Source of the DNA: Desulfofustis glycolicus DSM 9705
Lineage (GTDB): Bacteria; Desulfobacterota; Desulfobulbia; Desulfobulbales; Desulfocapsaceae
Length of the DNA: 64,000 nucleotides
Direction of reading: 5' to 3'
Assembly: GCF_900130015.1 (NCBI RefSeq)
Contig: NZ_FQXS01000016.1
Coordinates: 55,389 to 119,388 of the forward strand
Part shown: positions 8,707 through 17,185 of the stretch, piece by piece
How positions within the stretch are numbered: the stretch's first letter is position 1
How the letters are laid out: each line of letters starts with the position of its first letter
Translations under genes and position numbers: made by a program
Notes under the pieces: generated by a model
Told to the model about the DNA's origin: nothing
What the model saw: only the letters and a program-made list of their open reading frames with translations
Databases searched by the model: none

Positions 8707-9123
8707 TCAGTGTTGCGGAAGTTGTGCAGCCAATGACACCTGATCGGCACCGGCCTGCCGGCAACCATCCATGACCGCGATAGTGGTACCGGTGGTACTG
8801 CCCTTATCGGCGACCACCACCACTGCTCCCTCCGGGTTCTCGGCCAGGGCCCTTTCCACGTTGGCCCGCACCGTCCTGATGTCGATTTCCCGGTTGTCGA
8901 AAAAGACCCGATTGTCGGCGTCGATACCGACCAGGATGGTCGCTTTGGGTTTGCTCACTGCCGTAGCCGCGGTCGGGCGGCTGATGTCGATACCCGTTTC
9001 CTTGACAAAGCTGGTGGTGACGATGAAAAAGATCAGCAGGATGAAGACCATGTCGATCAGCGGGGCGATGTTGAGCTCCACGGTTGACCGGTTGGCGCGT
9101 CGGGTAGTAGCAATAGGTAGCAT
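8707..9123 (-). CDS. exbD: Biopolymer transport protein ExbD
   Basis: This 138-aa protein has an N-terminal cytoplasmic tail, a single membrane helix (about residues 17-39) starting with the conserved NIAPLIDMVFILLIFF pattern that carries the proton-pathway Asp, and a periplasmic domain. Length and pattern are typical of ExbD/TolR. It forms the proton channel of the TonB motor with the ExbB proteins encoded just upstream. Confidence 0.92.
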   Translation of the reverse strand: MLPIATTRRANRSTVELNIAPLIDMVFILLIFFIVTTSFVKETGIDISRPTAATAVSKPKATILVGIDADNRVFFDNREIDIRTVRANVERALAENPEGAVVVVADKGSTTGTTIAVMDGCRQAGADQVSLAAQLPQH

Positions 9124-9172
9124 GGGTATCAGCTCCGGCCGGCTTGTTGCGCCATATGCGCAGGTTCTTGAT

Positions 9173-9790
9173 TCACAATTGTCGTCTCAGGTACAAACCG
9201 GCAGCACCAAGGTGTTTGGCGAGATTACCAGCCCGGCGGTCGAGAAATCCTTTCATGTACAGGCCGGGGATGGCGACCAGCAATCCGGTCTGCGTCGAGA
9301 TCAGTGCTTCGGATATGCCGCCGGCCATGGCCCTGGCGTTGCCGGTACCGAAGATGGCCATTACTTCGAAGGTGGCGATCATGCCGAGCACCGTGCCGAG
9401 CAGGCCGAGCAGTGGGGCGATCGCGGCCAATACGCCGATAACCGGAAGGCGAGCCGAGAGCGAGCGCTGCAAGGTGGTCACGGTCTCATCAAGGATGTAG
9501 CGGTCAACCTCCGTTCTGCCGCTGCGGGCGGTGAGGAACCGCTGCACCAGCAGACCGGTGATCCCGCCGGACGCCCCGGACCGCGGCAAACGGCCGCTGC
9601 GCAGGTGTTCCCCGGCATCCTCGAAACTCATGCTGCGGCGCTGCAACCGCCTGATGAACAGGGCCCGTTCGACGATGAGCAACCACATCAAAACGCTGAC
9701 CGCGATCAGCGGCAGCATCACGATACCGCCGGCTCGCAGATAGTCGGCCAGTTGCTGGCACGGGGCGAGGAGTTGTTCAGGCAGCGTCAT
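9173..9790 (-). CDS. exbB: MotA/TolQ/ExbB proton channel protein (short copy)
   Basis: This 205-aa protein has three predicted membrane segments (about residues 20-42, 110-135 and 150-175). It carries the family signature around LPVIGVLAAIAPLLGLLGTVLGMI. It is the canonical-length ExbB partner in this cluster; a longer ExbB-like protein is encoded immediately upstream and overlaps it by 14 bases. Two ExbB-type proteins, one with a long periplasmic extension, are the hallmark of TonB2/TtpC systems. Confidence 0.9.
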   Translation of the reverse strand: MTLPEQLLAPCQQLADYLRAGGIVMLPLIAVSVLMWLLIVERALFIRRLQRRSMSFEDAGEHLRSGRLPRSGASGGITGLLVQRFLTARSGRTEVDRYILDETVTTLQRSLSARLPVIGVLAAIAPLLGLLGTVLGMIATFEVMAIFGTGNARAMAGGISEALISTQTGLLVAIPGLYMKGFLDRRAGNLAKHLGAAGLYLRRQL

Positions 9791-11249
9791 GACCGGTTTT
9801 CTGGACCAGGTTGATCAGCGCCATTGCCTTTTCTTCCATGTGGGCGATGCGGTTGTCGATGGTGCGGTTGAGCAGGGTGTGTACGAGCATGATCGGAATA
9901 GCGACCGACAGGCCAAGCATGGTCGTTACCAGGGCCTCGGAAATGCCGCCGGACATCATGTGCGGGTCGCCGGTCCCGTAGCGGGTGATCACGTCGAAGG
10001 TGCTGATCATGCCGGTCACCGTGCCGAGCAGCCCGAGCAGCGGGGCGATGGCGGCCAGCATGCCAAGTGTTGACAGGAATCGTTCCAGCGGCGGGATCTC
10101 ACGCAAAATCGCTTCCTGCAGGGCATTTTCCATGATGTCGCGCTGTTGCCGGTAACAGTCGAGACCGGCGTCCAGAACGCGGGCCAATGGTTTGCCGAGC
10201 CGCCGCCGGCACTCCTCGCGGCAGGCCTGCCAGTTGCGGTCGACGGCCAGGGCAGCCAGTCGTTCGGTGAAGGCGTCGGCGGGAAGTCTGGTGCGCCAGA
10301 GAAACAGCAGCCGCTCGCCGACGATAAGCAACGCGACCAGGAGAATGCCCAGGATCGGCCAGATCAAGGGCCCGCCCGAGCCGATCTTCTGCCACAGGTT
10401 CAGCTGATGGGCAAGCTGGCTCAGGGCTGCGCCGCGGGTGATATCCAGCGGCACCGCCTCGGCCGCACCATCCAGGTAGCTGCCGAGTTGCCGGCGGAGA
10501 CCGCGCGGCGGCAGGTTGGCCAGAGCGAACAGGGCGCCGCCGGCTGGGGAAGGGGAAAGATAGCCGATTTCCTGACCGACGCGATAGGCGGCGGTGAAAT
10601 CGCCCAGGATCAGGATGTCCGCCTCGACGGCGGTCCCCGATCGGTCGACGATCGGGCCGCGTTGCAGGCGGACGCTGGCGGCCCCGGCGATCTGCTGCCA
10701 GAGTAGGTCAATCATCCGATTGATGTCATGGAGCCCGGGAAACCGACCTTGCTCAGCGATGTCGTTGAGAAGTGCCGGTGTTCCTCCCGCCAGGGCACTT
10801 TGCAGACTGGTGCTGAGGTGGCTGGAGATGTCTTTGGCGAACATCCTGATGACGCCCACGAGTTCGCGGATTATCGCGTCGGTCGCCGCCAGTCGCTCGG
10901 TGAGCAGGGTTTCCTGTTCAGCGAGTTGTTGCCCCTCCTGCTCCAGGGTGGCCACCGCTTCTTCCAGGGAAACAACCTCCGCTTCGAGCCGGGTGATTTC
11001 CTGCTCCAACGACGAACGGTCGCCGGTGATTCTTTCCCGGCTGCGCCGGGCTTCTTCCCGGGCCGTTTCTTCTTCCATGCGGGCCTGTCCTTCTAGGGCG
11101 AGCACCGCCTTGCGCACGGCAATTCGCTCCTCCCGCATATCCACGGCGGCGGACGAATCGCTCGTCGTGGCGGCTGCTGTAAACGGCGCCCAACAAAACA
11201 GGAAAAAAAGCAGCACGGAGTGCGAGCCAGACAAGAAAGCCTTTATCAT
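9777..11249 (-). CDS. TtpC-like ExbB with N-terminal coiled-coil extension
   Basis: This 490-aa protein has a signal-like hydrophobic N-terminus, a long coiled coil (about residues 35-130, rich in Glu, Arg and Ala), a middle domain, and a C-terminal MotA/TolQ/ExbB domain with the APLLGLLGTVTGMI signature near residue 410. It is about 250 residues longer than ordinary ExbB and matches TtpC, the extra component of Vibrio TonB2 systems. Its start overlaps the DUF3450 stop by four bases and its end overlaps the short exbB by 14. Confidence 0.85.
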   Translation of the reverse strand: MIKAFLSGSHSVLLFFLFCWAPFTAAATTSDSSAAVDMREERIAVRKAVLALEGQARMEEETAREEARRSRERITGDRSSLEQEITRLEAEVVSLEEAVATLEQEGQQLAEQETLLTERLAATDAIIRELVGVIRMFAKDISSHLSTSLQSALAGGTPALLNDIAEQGRFPGLHDINRMIDLLWQQIAGAASVRLQRGPIVDRSGTAVEADILILGDFTAAYRVGQEIGYLSPSPAGGALFALANLPPRGLRRQLGSYLDGAAEAVPLDITRGAALSQLAHQLNLWQKIGSGGPLIWPILGILLVALLIVGERLLFLWRTRLPADAFTERLAALAVDRNWQACREECRRRLGKPLARVLDAGLDCYRQQRDIMENALQEAILREIPPLERFLSTLGMLAAIAPLLGLLGTVTGMISTFDVITRYGTGDPHMMSGGISEALVTTMLGLSVAIPIMLVHTLLNRTIDNRIAHMEEKAMALINLVQKTGHDAA

Positions 11250-12028
11250 AGGTGGATCCTTCCCAGCGGCAAGGTGAGCAGATCTGCCGGGCGCCGTTTG
11301 AAACCGATGTGCATGGCCGCTTCGATAGATTTGTTATAGCGTTGCGGCAGCTCTGTCCAGGTCGTTTTTGCCAGGTTGAAATAGCCGCAGGTGTGTGCGT
11401 CGATGCTCTGGAAAAACAGAGCGATCCGGCCGAGCCTGAAGATGTTGACCAGCAGATCGCGATCATCCAGCCGAATGGTCTGCTGGGACACTTCGATGGT
11501 GGTGCCGTATTCCGCCTCGATCAGCAGCGCTTCCATGGCCTTGCGGAAATGTTCGCTGACGCTGATCTCCAGATCGCCGGACAGTTCCTGGAGACGATCG
11601 AGCCGCCGCCGGCGTTCATCCGGCAGGAATGGCAGGTCTTCGACGACAAATCGCTGCAGATCGGCGGTCAGCTCGGCGATGAGCGGCTTTATTTCGGTCT
11701 GGATCTGTTCGATATCGTCGATTTCCTGCTGCTTTCCGGCAATGCGCTGACCGGTTGCGTCATTGCTGGCCGTCATCTCCTGCCGACGGGCGGTCAACTG
11801 CTCCCGTCTCTGCTGCAACTCCTCATAGCGGAGCATCAGTGTCTGTTTCTCCGCGCGCCATTGTTCTTCATGCTGCTGTGTGTCCTGTCGGATCTGGACG
11901 GATTCGACCACCGGCTTCTCGATGGTTTCAAGAGAGGGTGCAGCCTGTGTGATTCCGTGCGGGTCGATTAGATGTAGCAGAATCGATAGAAACAACAGCC
12001 AATGAGGACGGGAAAAAACAGCAGGCAT
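11246..12028 (-). CDS. DUF3450 family periplasmic coiled-coil protein
   Basis: This secreted protein of about 260 aa has a signal peptide, a coiled coil (about residues 45-110), and a C-terminal alpha-helical domain containing FRLGRIALFFQS. These are features of DUF3450, a family found almost only upstream of TtpC/ExbB-type genes. The start at 12028 is preferred over 12040 because GGAGG sits just upstream of it. It probably works with the coiled coil of the TtpC-like protein in the periplasm. No enzymatic role is known. Confidence 0.85.
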   Translation of the reverse strand: MPAVFSRPHWLLFLSILLHLIDPHGITQAAPSLETIEKPVVESVQIRQDTQQHEEQWRAEKQTLMLRYEELQQRREQLTARRQEMTASNDATGQRIAGKQQEIDDIEQIQTEIKPLIAELTADLQRFVVEDLPFLPDERRRRLDRLQELSGDLEISVSEHFRKAMEALLIEAEYGTTIEVSQQTIRLDDRDLLVNIFRLGRIALFFQSIDAHTCGYFNLAKTTWTELPQRYNKSIEAAMHIGFKRRPADLLTLPLGRIHL

Positions 12029-12323
12029 GGAATCCTCCATTTAGTAATACTAAAAATTGAAATGTGTTACTGTGACTCCGAAGTTTTGAATTGTCAAGAT
12101 AAATTCCTGAGACATTTGAAAACCTTTTTCGTACTCGATCGATCAGTGGGGTACGGGGAGAGGGTCCTGATATTCCGTTAACATTTCCCTTGTTCTCCGT
12201 AATTTGAAGTTCCGTGACAACGGTCATGCCCATCACGGCCGGCTTGTCGACAAGCTCTGCCGCTGCTTGAGATGAGGCAACGATGATCGGCAGGCAAAGA
12301 AAGATAGGAAAATGCCTGGGCAT
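11928..12323 (-). CDS. Small secreted ORF behind the riboswitch, possible receptor relic
   Basis: The first reading frame after the riboswitch starts at 12323 with an excellent ribosome binding site (GGAGGGGG) and a clean signal peptide ending SSQAAA. Shortly after is MTVVTELQ, which resembles a TonB box. No recognisable domain follows, and the frame runs 101 bases into the start of the DUF3450 gene. It may be a short secreted peptide or the 5' remnant of a TonB-dependent receptor that once sat here. The start is well supported; the function is not. Confidence 0.4.
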   Translation of the reverse strand: MPRHFPIFLCLPIIVASSQAAAELVDKPAVMGMTVVTELQITENKGNVNGISGPSPRTPLIDRVRKRFSNVSGIYLDNSKLRSHSNTFQFLVLLNGGFHACCFFPSSLAVVSIDSATSNRPARNHTGCTLS

Positions 12324-12361
12324 ACAACCCCCTCCTTCAGGTAACACTTGCGGCCGGGGGA

Positions 12362-12399
12362 AAAGAAAAATCCCCGGACCATGTTAATGATCCGGGGAT
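12362..12399 (-). terminator. Intrinsic terminator of the cobalamin riboswitch
   Basis: On the minus strand a nine-pair GC-rich stem (arms 12391-12399 and 12370-12378) is followed directly by a T-rich tract (12362-12370). It lies between the riboswitch and the first reading frame. This is the arrangement of a transcription-attenuating OFF switch: with bound cobalamin, transcription should stop here. Confidence 0.8.
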
Positions 12400-12463
12400 G
12401 CCCTGTTTTATCCACAGAAAAGACATGCGAAACCCTGGTCCACGAGGTTTCGACGGTTCTCTT

Positions 12464-12630
12464 CAGGCAGGTCTTCTGACTTTCCTGCTCTACCAGCGGC
12501 CTTCCCACAAAATGCAGTGGCACCCAAGGCTGGGAGAGTTCCTTACAACAACACGAAGGACAGGATTACAGCGGCGGGCCCGTCCCGGATTTGCACCGGG
12601 TTCCCTTTTCATCCACCGAGGTGGAACCTG
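12464..12630 (-). promoter_or_regulatory. Cobalamin (adenosylcobalamin) riboswitch
   Basis: The minus strand carries the classic parts of a cobalamin riboswitch. The 5' stem with GGTGGATGAAAAGGGAA lies near 12600-12620. The central GGTGCAAATCCGGGACGG and CCGCTGTAATCCTG core follows, then the conserved GCCACTG segment near 12520. The 3' B12 box AAAGTCAGAAGACCTGCC is at 12466-12484. The element sits between a promoter and a terminator and controls the downstream minus-strand operon. This indicates the TonB locus is switched off by intracellular B12. Confidence 0.95.
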
Positions 12631-12644
12631 AAGATAATGACGCA

Positions 12645-12673
12645 TCAATAGAATAGATTGTTTCCAGTGTCAA
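12645..12673 (-). promoter_or_regulatory. Sigma-70 type promoter for the riboswitch operon
   Basis: The minus strand has a perfect -35 TTGACA (12668-12673), a 17-base spacer and a weaker -10 TATTGA (12645-12650). Transcription would begin about 10 bases before the riboswitch aptamer. Confidence 0.6.
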
Positions 12674-13156
12674 GACTATTTCACGCTTCTTATCGAAGGG
12701 TTTTCCGTTATATCTCCCTCCTTTTCTTGCCCTGATGGTCGGATCAATTTTCCAAATTAACGGGTCACTAGGAACAAAGGGGACAGCCATGCTTCATCTT
12801 GGCGCCCCCCTTAATTCATCACCTTAACAATGCAGTTTTATCCACCGAAGTCGTAATCGAACCCTACTCCCGTGGTGTCGTTAAAAGTATTGGAGAAGAA
12901 GGAGCGGTCGAGTCGGTGGGCAAGGATTGTTAACAAGCACCGCCTGGCCTGGTTTCCTGTGTCGTCTACCCAGACCCATGGTGCCATGAAATTGGGCTTC
13001 GGAGCAGATTTTGGCTGGAGGGTGATAAAGTGTTGTACTCAATTCCTGAATAGAATACGTTTTACGATGAATCACGTATCCGGATGGTTTGCATTCCAGC
13101 TCATTCTTGTAAAATCAATCTGATTCATCAGCGCGAAGAATTCCAGGAGAACTGTG
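12674..13156. other. Divergent intergenic region before ABC importer
   Basis: About 480 bases lie between the riboswitch promoter (leftward) and the ABC importer genes (rightward). A good ribosome binding site (AGGAGA, 13145-13150) precedes the importer. Small reading frames on both strands here have no family features and are not called. I see no convincing second riboswitch. Confidence 0.5.
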
Positions 13157-14407
13157 ATGATCCGACCAGGATTTGCGAGAACTTCATTCAGTAGAAAATT
13201 ACACGTGTTTCTCTCCGTTTTCTTGATTTTTGCCGGACCAGTGGTGCCGGTTGTTACCGGGCAGGTCCTGTCTTGGGACGAGGCGGTCAGCGGTGCCCGT
13301 GGTCAGACGGTCGATTGGTACATGTGGGGTGGCTCGCCGGCGGTCAATGCGTATGTGAACGGCTATCTGGCGGACGAGGTGAAACGGCGTTACGATATCA
13401 CCCTGCGCCAGGTGCCGGTCAAGGATATCGCCGAGGTGGTCAGCAAGCTGGTGGTCGAGAAACAGGCAGGCAAGGATGACGGGGGGAGTGTTGATCTGAT
13501 GTGGATCAACGGTGAGAATTTTCGCACCTGCCTGCGGTATGGTCTGCTTTATGGTCCGTTTGCCGATGTCTTGCCGAATCAGCGCTATGTCGATTGGACT
13601 AACCCGACGGTAAAAAACGATTTTGGCACGCCTGTGGAGGGGATGGAGTCACCGTGGGGCAGTGCCCAAATGGTGATGGTCTACGATCGTGCTCGAATCG
13701 CCGAACCGCCACGCTCGGTCGGTGCACTGCTCGAGTGGATCCAGGCCCATCCGGGACGTTTCAGTTATCCGGCACCGCCTGATTTCACCGGCTCGGTCTT
13801 CATCCGGCACATCTTTTATCATGTGGCCGGCTCGGTCGATCGCTGGCAGGGTGACTATACCCAGGCCGAACTGGAACAGGCCGCCGAAAAAACGTATCTA
13901 GTCCTTCGTGAGCTGCAACCCGCTCTCTGGCGGGGTGGTTCGACCTATCCGGAGTCGCCGGTTCGAATGGACACGTTGTTTGCCGACGGCGAGTTGGACT
14001 TTTCCTTTTCCTATCATCAGGGGGACGCGTCGCGTAAAATCCTCGACGGGTTGTTCCCTGACACGGTGCGAACCTACGTCTTTGACGAAGGGACGATTGC
14101 CAATACCCACTTCGTGGCGATTCCTTACAATGCGGCTGACAAAGCGGCGGCGATGGTGGTCGCTGACTTTTTGCTGTCGCCCGAGGCGCAGCTGGAAAAA
14201 GCGAAGCCCGGGGTCTGGGGTGATTTTCCGGCGCTGAGCCAGCAAAAATTGCCGCCGCAGTGGCAGCAACGGTTTGCCGATCTGCCGCGCGGACCGGCAA
14301 CGCTTGACGACGTCGAACTGCAGTCCCATCAACTTCCCGAGCCGCCAAGTGAAATCCTGATCCATCTGGAACAGGGCTGGGAACAGCAGGTCTTGAAGAA
14401 CCGCTAA
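13157..14407 (+). CDS. ABC transporter substrate-binding protein, YnjB-like
   Basis: This secreted protein of 416 aa has a long hydrophobic signal peptide (about residues 15-35) and a periplasmic-binding fold of the YnjB type, with VDWYMWGGSPAVNAYVNGYLADE at the mature N-terminus and WINGENFRTCLRYGLLYGPF further on. The ATG at 13157 is chosen for its spacing from AGGAGA. Its stop overlaps the first permease ATG by one base. YnjBCD-type importers are widespread but their ligand is not firmly known, so no substrate is assigned. Confidence 0.85.
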   Translation: MIRPGFARTSFSRKLHVFLSVFLIFAGPVVPVVTGQVLSWDEAVSGARGQTVDWYMWGGSPAVNAYVNGYLADEVKRRYDITLRQVPVKDIAEVVSKLVVEKQAGKDDGGSVDLMWINGENFRTCLRYGLLYGPFADVLPNQRYVDWTNPTVKNDFGTPVEGMESPWGSAQMVMVYDRARIAEPPRSVGALLEWIQAHPGRFSYPAPPDFTGSVFIRHIFYHVAGSVDRWQGDYTQAELEQAAEKTYLVLRELQPALWRGGSTYPESPVRMDTLFADGELDFSFSYHQGDASRKILDGLFPDTVRTYVFDEGTIANTHFVAIPYNAADKAAAMVVADFLLSPEAQLEKAKPGVWGDFPALSQQKLPPQWQQRFADLPRGPATLDDVELQSHQLPEPPSEILIHLEQGWEQQVLKNR

Positions 14408-15327
14408 TGCTCCATCCCGGCACGTCGTCCACTCCTGCCGTCCGGCCGACGGGTAGAACGACAACGGCGGGAACGCTCTGCCTCCTGCTCGGTCCCGCGC
14501 TGGCGGTGGTGCTTGTCTTGTTCGCCGGCGGACTGGTGCTCGGCATGCTGCAGGCCGGCGGTTATGTGCCGGGCCGCGGGCTTTCCTCGCTTACCGTGGA
14601 GCATGTCGGAAACGTCCTGCTCGATTCCGAACTGCTGCGCAGTTTCGGCCTGACCTTCTACATCTCGGCAACCTCGACGCTGATCGCCTGCCTGGTCAGT
14701 GTGCTGCTGGCGATGGCCTTGGTCAGGCTGGCCGGCCGTAGCCGGACCATCTATTTCCTGCTGCAACTGCCACTCACCGTTCCCCACCTAGTGATCGCCA
14801 TATCCGTGTTGCTGCTACTTTCCCCTTCCGGGCTGATTGCCCGGCTGGGCGTGACAGTCGGCTTGATCGACGGAGCCTCGTCGTTTCCGCTGCTGGTCAA
14901 CGACCCGCTCGGTATCGGCATCCTGGCGGTATATGTGTGGAAGGAGATACCGTTCATCACCTTTATGCTGTTGGCGGTCCTGAAAAATATGGGAACCGAG
15001 CTGCTCGAAGCCGGAGCGACCCTGAAAGCGACCAGGCGCCAACGCTTTTTCCATATCACCCTGCCGATTATTGCTCCGGCTCTGGGGGCTTCCGGGCTCA
15101 TCGTCTTTGCCTTCACCTTCGGCGCTTTCGAGGTTCCCTATCTGCTCGGTCGCACCCATCCGCTGCTGCTGCCGGTCTGGGCGTATCGCAACTACAGCGA
15201 TATCGATCTGCTTTCCCGACCCGAAGGAATTGCGATTGGCTTGCTGATCACGGTGATCATCATCGTCTCTATCGTCCTGTCGCATCTGCTTCTCGGCTTT
15301 GCCCGCAAACGGGGAATCACCGTATGA
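14407..15327 (+). CDS. ABC transporter permease, first subunit of YnjBCD-like importer
   Basis: This 306-aa membrane protein has six predicted helices and the inner-membrane EAA-type loop (GTELLEAGATLKATRRQRFFHITLP, about residues 197-221) that contacts the ATPase. In E. coli YnjC both permease halves are fused in one chain; here they are two genes overlapping by four bases (ATGA). It forms the translocation pore with the next gene product. Confidence 0.85.
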   Translation: MLHPGTSSTPAVRPTGRTTTAGTLCLLLGPALAVVLVLFAGGLVLGMLQAGGYVPGRGLSSLTVEHVGNVLLDSELLRSFGLTFYISATSTLIACLVSVLLAMALVRLAGRSRTIYFLLQLPLTVPHLVIAISVLLLLSPSGLIARLGVTVGLIDGASSFPLLVNDPLGIGILAVYVWKEIPFITFMLLAVLKNMGTELLEAGATLKATRRQRFFHITLPIIAPALGASGLIVFAFTFGAFEVPYLLGRTHPLLLPVWAYRNYSDIDLLSRPEGIAIGLLITVIIIVSIVLSHLLLGFARKRGITV

Positions 15328-16115
15328 ACGGGCGGGGGCGATTGTTGTTCTGGACGATCGTGCTAAGCGTCGGTATGCCGTTTGTGCCGCTGCTGCTCTG
15401 GTCGTTCAGCGAGCGCTGGTTCTTTCCGGCTCTGTGGCCGCAAGATTTCGGCCTGCGGGCCTGGGGCTATGTCTTCACCACTGCCGGCAGCCAGATTCTC
15501 GGCGGCCTGACCACCAGTTGCCTGCTGGCGCTGACCACCGCAGCAATCTCTCTGCTCGTCGGCATTCCCGCCGGCCGTGCCCTGGGGCTCTACAATTTTC
15601 CCGGCAAACGGTTGGTGGCCTTGGTGCTGATCATGCCGATCATCGTACCGCCATTGGCCGTGGCGATGGGACTGCATCTCTGGTTTATCCGGCTCGGACT
15701 GGCTGAGACTTTTGCCGGTGTGGTGCTCATTCATCTCACCTTTTGCGTGCCCTATGCGATTTTTGTGCTCTGGGGCGTATTCAGCGATTATAACCCGGAA
15801 ATCGAAGAACAGGCGCGGACCCTGGGCGCCTCGGCCGGCCGCGTGGTTTGGTCGGTCATGTTGCCGATGATCCTGCCCGGCGTCACGGTCGCGGCCTTGT
15901 TCTCCTTTCTGCTCTCCTGGTCGCAATATCTCAGCACGTTGATCATCGGCGGCGGCAAACTGCTGACCCTGCCCATCCTGCTCTTTGCCCTGATGGACAG
16001 CGGGGACCGGCCGGTGGCCGCGGCCGTCAGCTTGGTCTTCGTGGTGCCGGCTTTTGTTGCCCTGGTGGCCAGTGCCCGGAGCATCGGCCGCCGCGGTCTG
16101 CAGGGGGTGCGTTGA
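15324..16115 (+). CDS. ABC transporter permease, second subunit of YnjBCD-like importer
   Basis: This 263-aa, six-helix permease has its EAA loop at IEEQARTLGASAGRVVWSVMLP (about residues 160-181). The start at 15324 is chosen from the ATGA overlap with the first permease; a longer upstream frame exists but lies inside that gene. Its stop overlaps the ATPase start by one base. Together with its neighbours it makes a complete ABC importer. Confidence 0.85.
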   Translation: MNGRGRLLFWTIVLSVGMPFVPLLLWSFSERWFFPALWPQDFGLRAWGYVFTTAGSQILGGLTTSCLLALTTAAISLLVGIPAGRALGLYNFPGKRLVALVLIMPIIVPPLAVAMGLHLWFIRLGLAETFAGVVLIHLTFCVPYAIFVLWGVFSDYNPEIEEQARTLGASAGRVVWSVMLPMILPGVTVAALFSFLLSWSQYLSTLIIGGGKLLTLPILLFALMDSGDRPVAAAVSLVFVVPAFVALVASARSIGRRGLQGVR

Positions 16116-17152
16116 TGGGCCGTCTCGAACTGCGCGAGTTGACCATCCGTTATGGTGCCAAAACGGTCATCAGCGAACTCAATCTGCAGTTGCAGGACGG
16201 CGAGATCCTCTCCTTGCTCGGGCCGAGCGGTGCCGGCAAGAGTACGGTGTTGAAAGCTGTTGCCGGTCTGCTGCCGCCGTTTTCCGGCTCGATCGCGATC
16301 AACGGGCAACCGGCGGACCACCTGCCGGCCGAGCGTCGCGATACGGTGCTGATCTTCCAAAAGCCACTGCTCTTTCCCTTTCTCAATGTCGGCCAGAACA
16401 TCGCCTTCGGCCTGCGCATGACCGGCCACAGGGGAGCGGCCGCCCGGCAGCGGATCGAGCGAATGATCGCGATTACCGGTCTGCAGGGGCTGGAGCTGCG
16501 GCGGGTCCACCAATTATCGGGTGGTCAGCAGCAACGAGTGGCACTGGCGCGGGGGCTGGTCCTTGAGCCGTCCATTCTGCTTCTTGATGAACCGTTTTCC
16601 TCGCTTGATGCCGAACTTCGCGAACAGATGCGGGAGTTGATCCGCACCATTCAGCAGCAGACGAAGACCACCATGCTCTTCGTCACCCACGACCAGAGCG
16701 AGGCCTTTGGTGTCAGCGACCGGGTTGCGCTGCTGCTCGACGGCAGGTTGCGCCAGACCGGCCCGCCGGAACAGGTTTTTTACCGGCCGGCCGATGTCGA
16801 CGTGGCCCGCTTTTTCGGGTGCAATAATGTGCTGCCCGGCAGTATCCGTGACGGCTATTTCCACGGTGCCCGGGTTCGGGTGCCGACTGAGCGTGCCGAT
16901 TGCAACGAGGCCGTGGCGATGATCCGGCCGGAGGATGTGCGGCTGTATCCCGCCGTGCCCGGCAGCGACCGACCGACCGGCCGGATCAGCGGTATTCGCT
17001 TCCAAGGGGCCATGAGCCGGCTGACCGTGACGACCGAAGACGGTCCGGTATCGGTGCTGTCCATCAGGCCGCACTGGCATCTCGGTGAACTCGTCGGCCT
17101 TGAATTCCCAGCTGATCGACTCCATGTTTTTCCCGCAGGGCAAGAAAAATGA
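16115..17152 (+). CDS. ABC transporter ATP-binding protein of YnjBCD-like importer
   Basis: This 345-aa ATPase has Walker A GPSGAGKST (about residues 35-43), a Q-loop FQK, the signature LSGGQQQR (about 134-141), Walker B ILLLDEPFSSLD and the switch His in VTHDQSEA. A C-terminal TOBE-like regulatory domain follows. The start is the ATG overlapping the permease stop. A rearranged, decayed copy of two segments of this gene lies at 29484-29669. Confidence 0.92.
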   Translation: MGRLELRELTIRYGAKTVISELNLQLQDGEILSLLGPSGAGKSTVLKAVAGLLPPFSGSIAINGQPADHLPAERRDTVLIFQKPLLFPFLNVGQNIAFGLRMTGHRGAAARQRIERMIAITGLQGLELRRVHQLSGGQQQRVALARGLVLEPSILLLDEPFSSLDAELREQMRELIRTIQQQTKTTMLFVTHDQSEAFGVSDRVALLLDGRLRQTGPPEQVFYRPADVDVARFFGCNNVLPGSIRDGYFHGARVRVPTERADCNEAVAMIRPEDVRLYPAVPGSDRPTGRISGIRFQGAMSRLTVTTEDGPVSVLSIRPHWHLGELVGLEFPADRLHVFPAGQEK

Positions 17153-17185
17153 TACGGCATCATTTTCCGAGCCCGCTTCCAGGCC

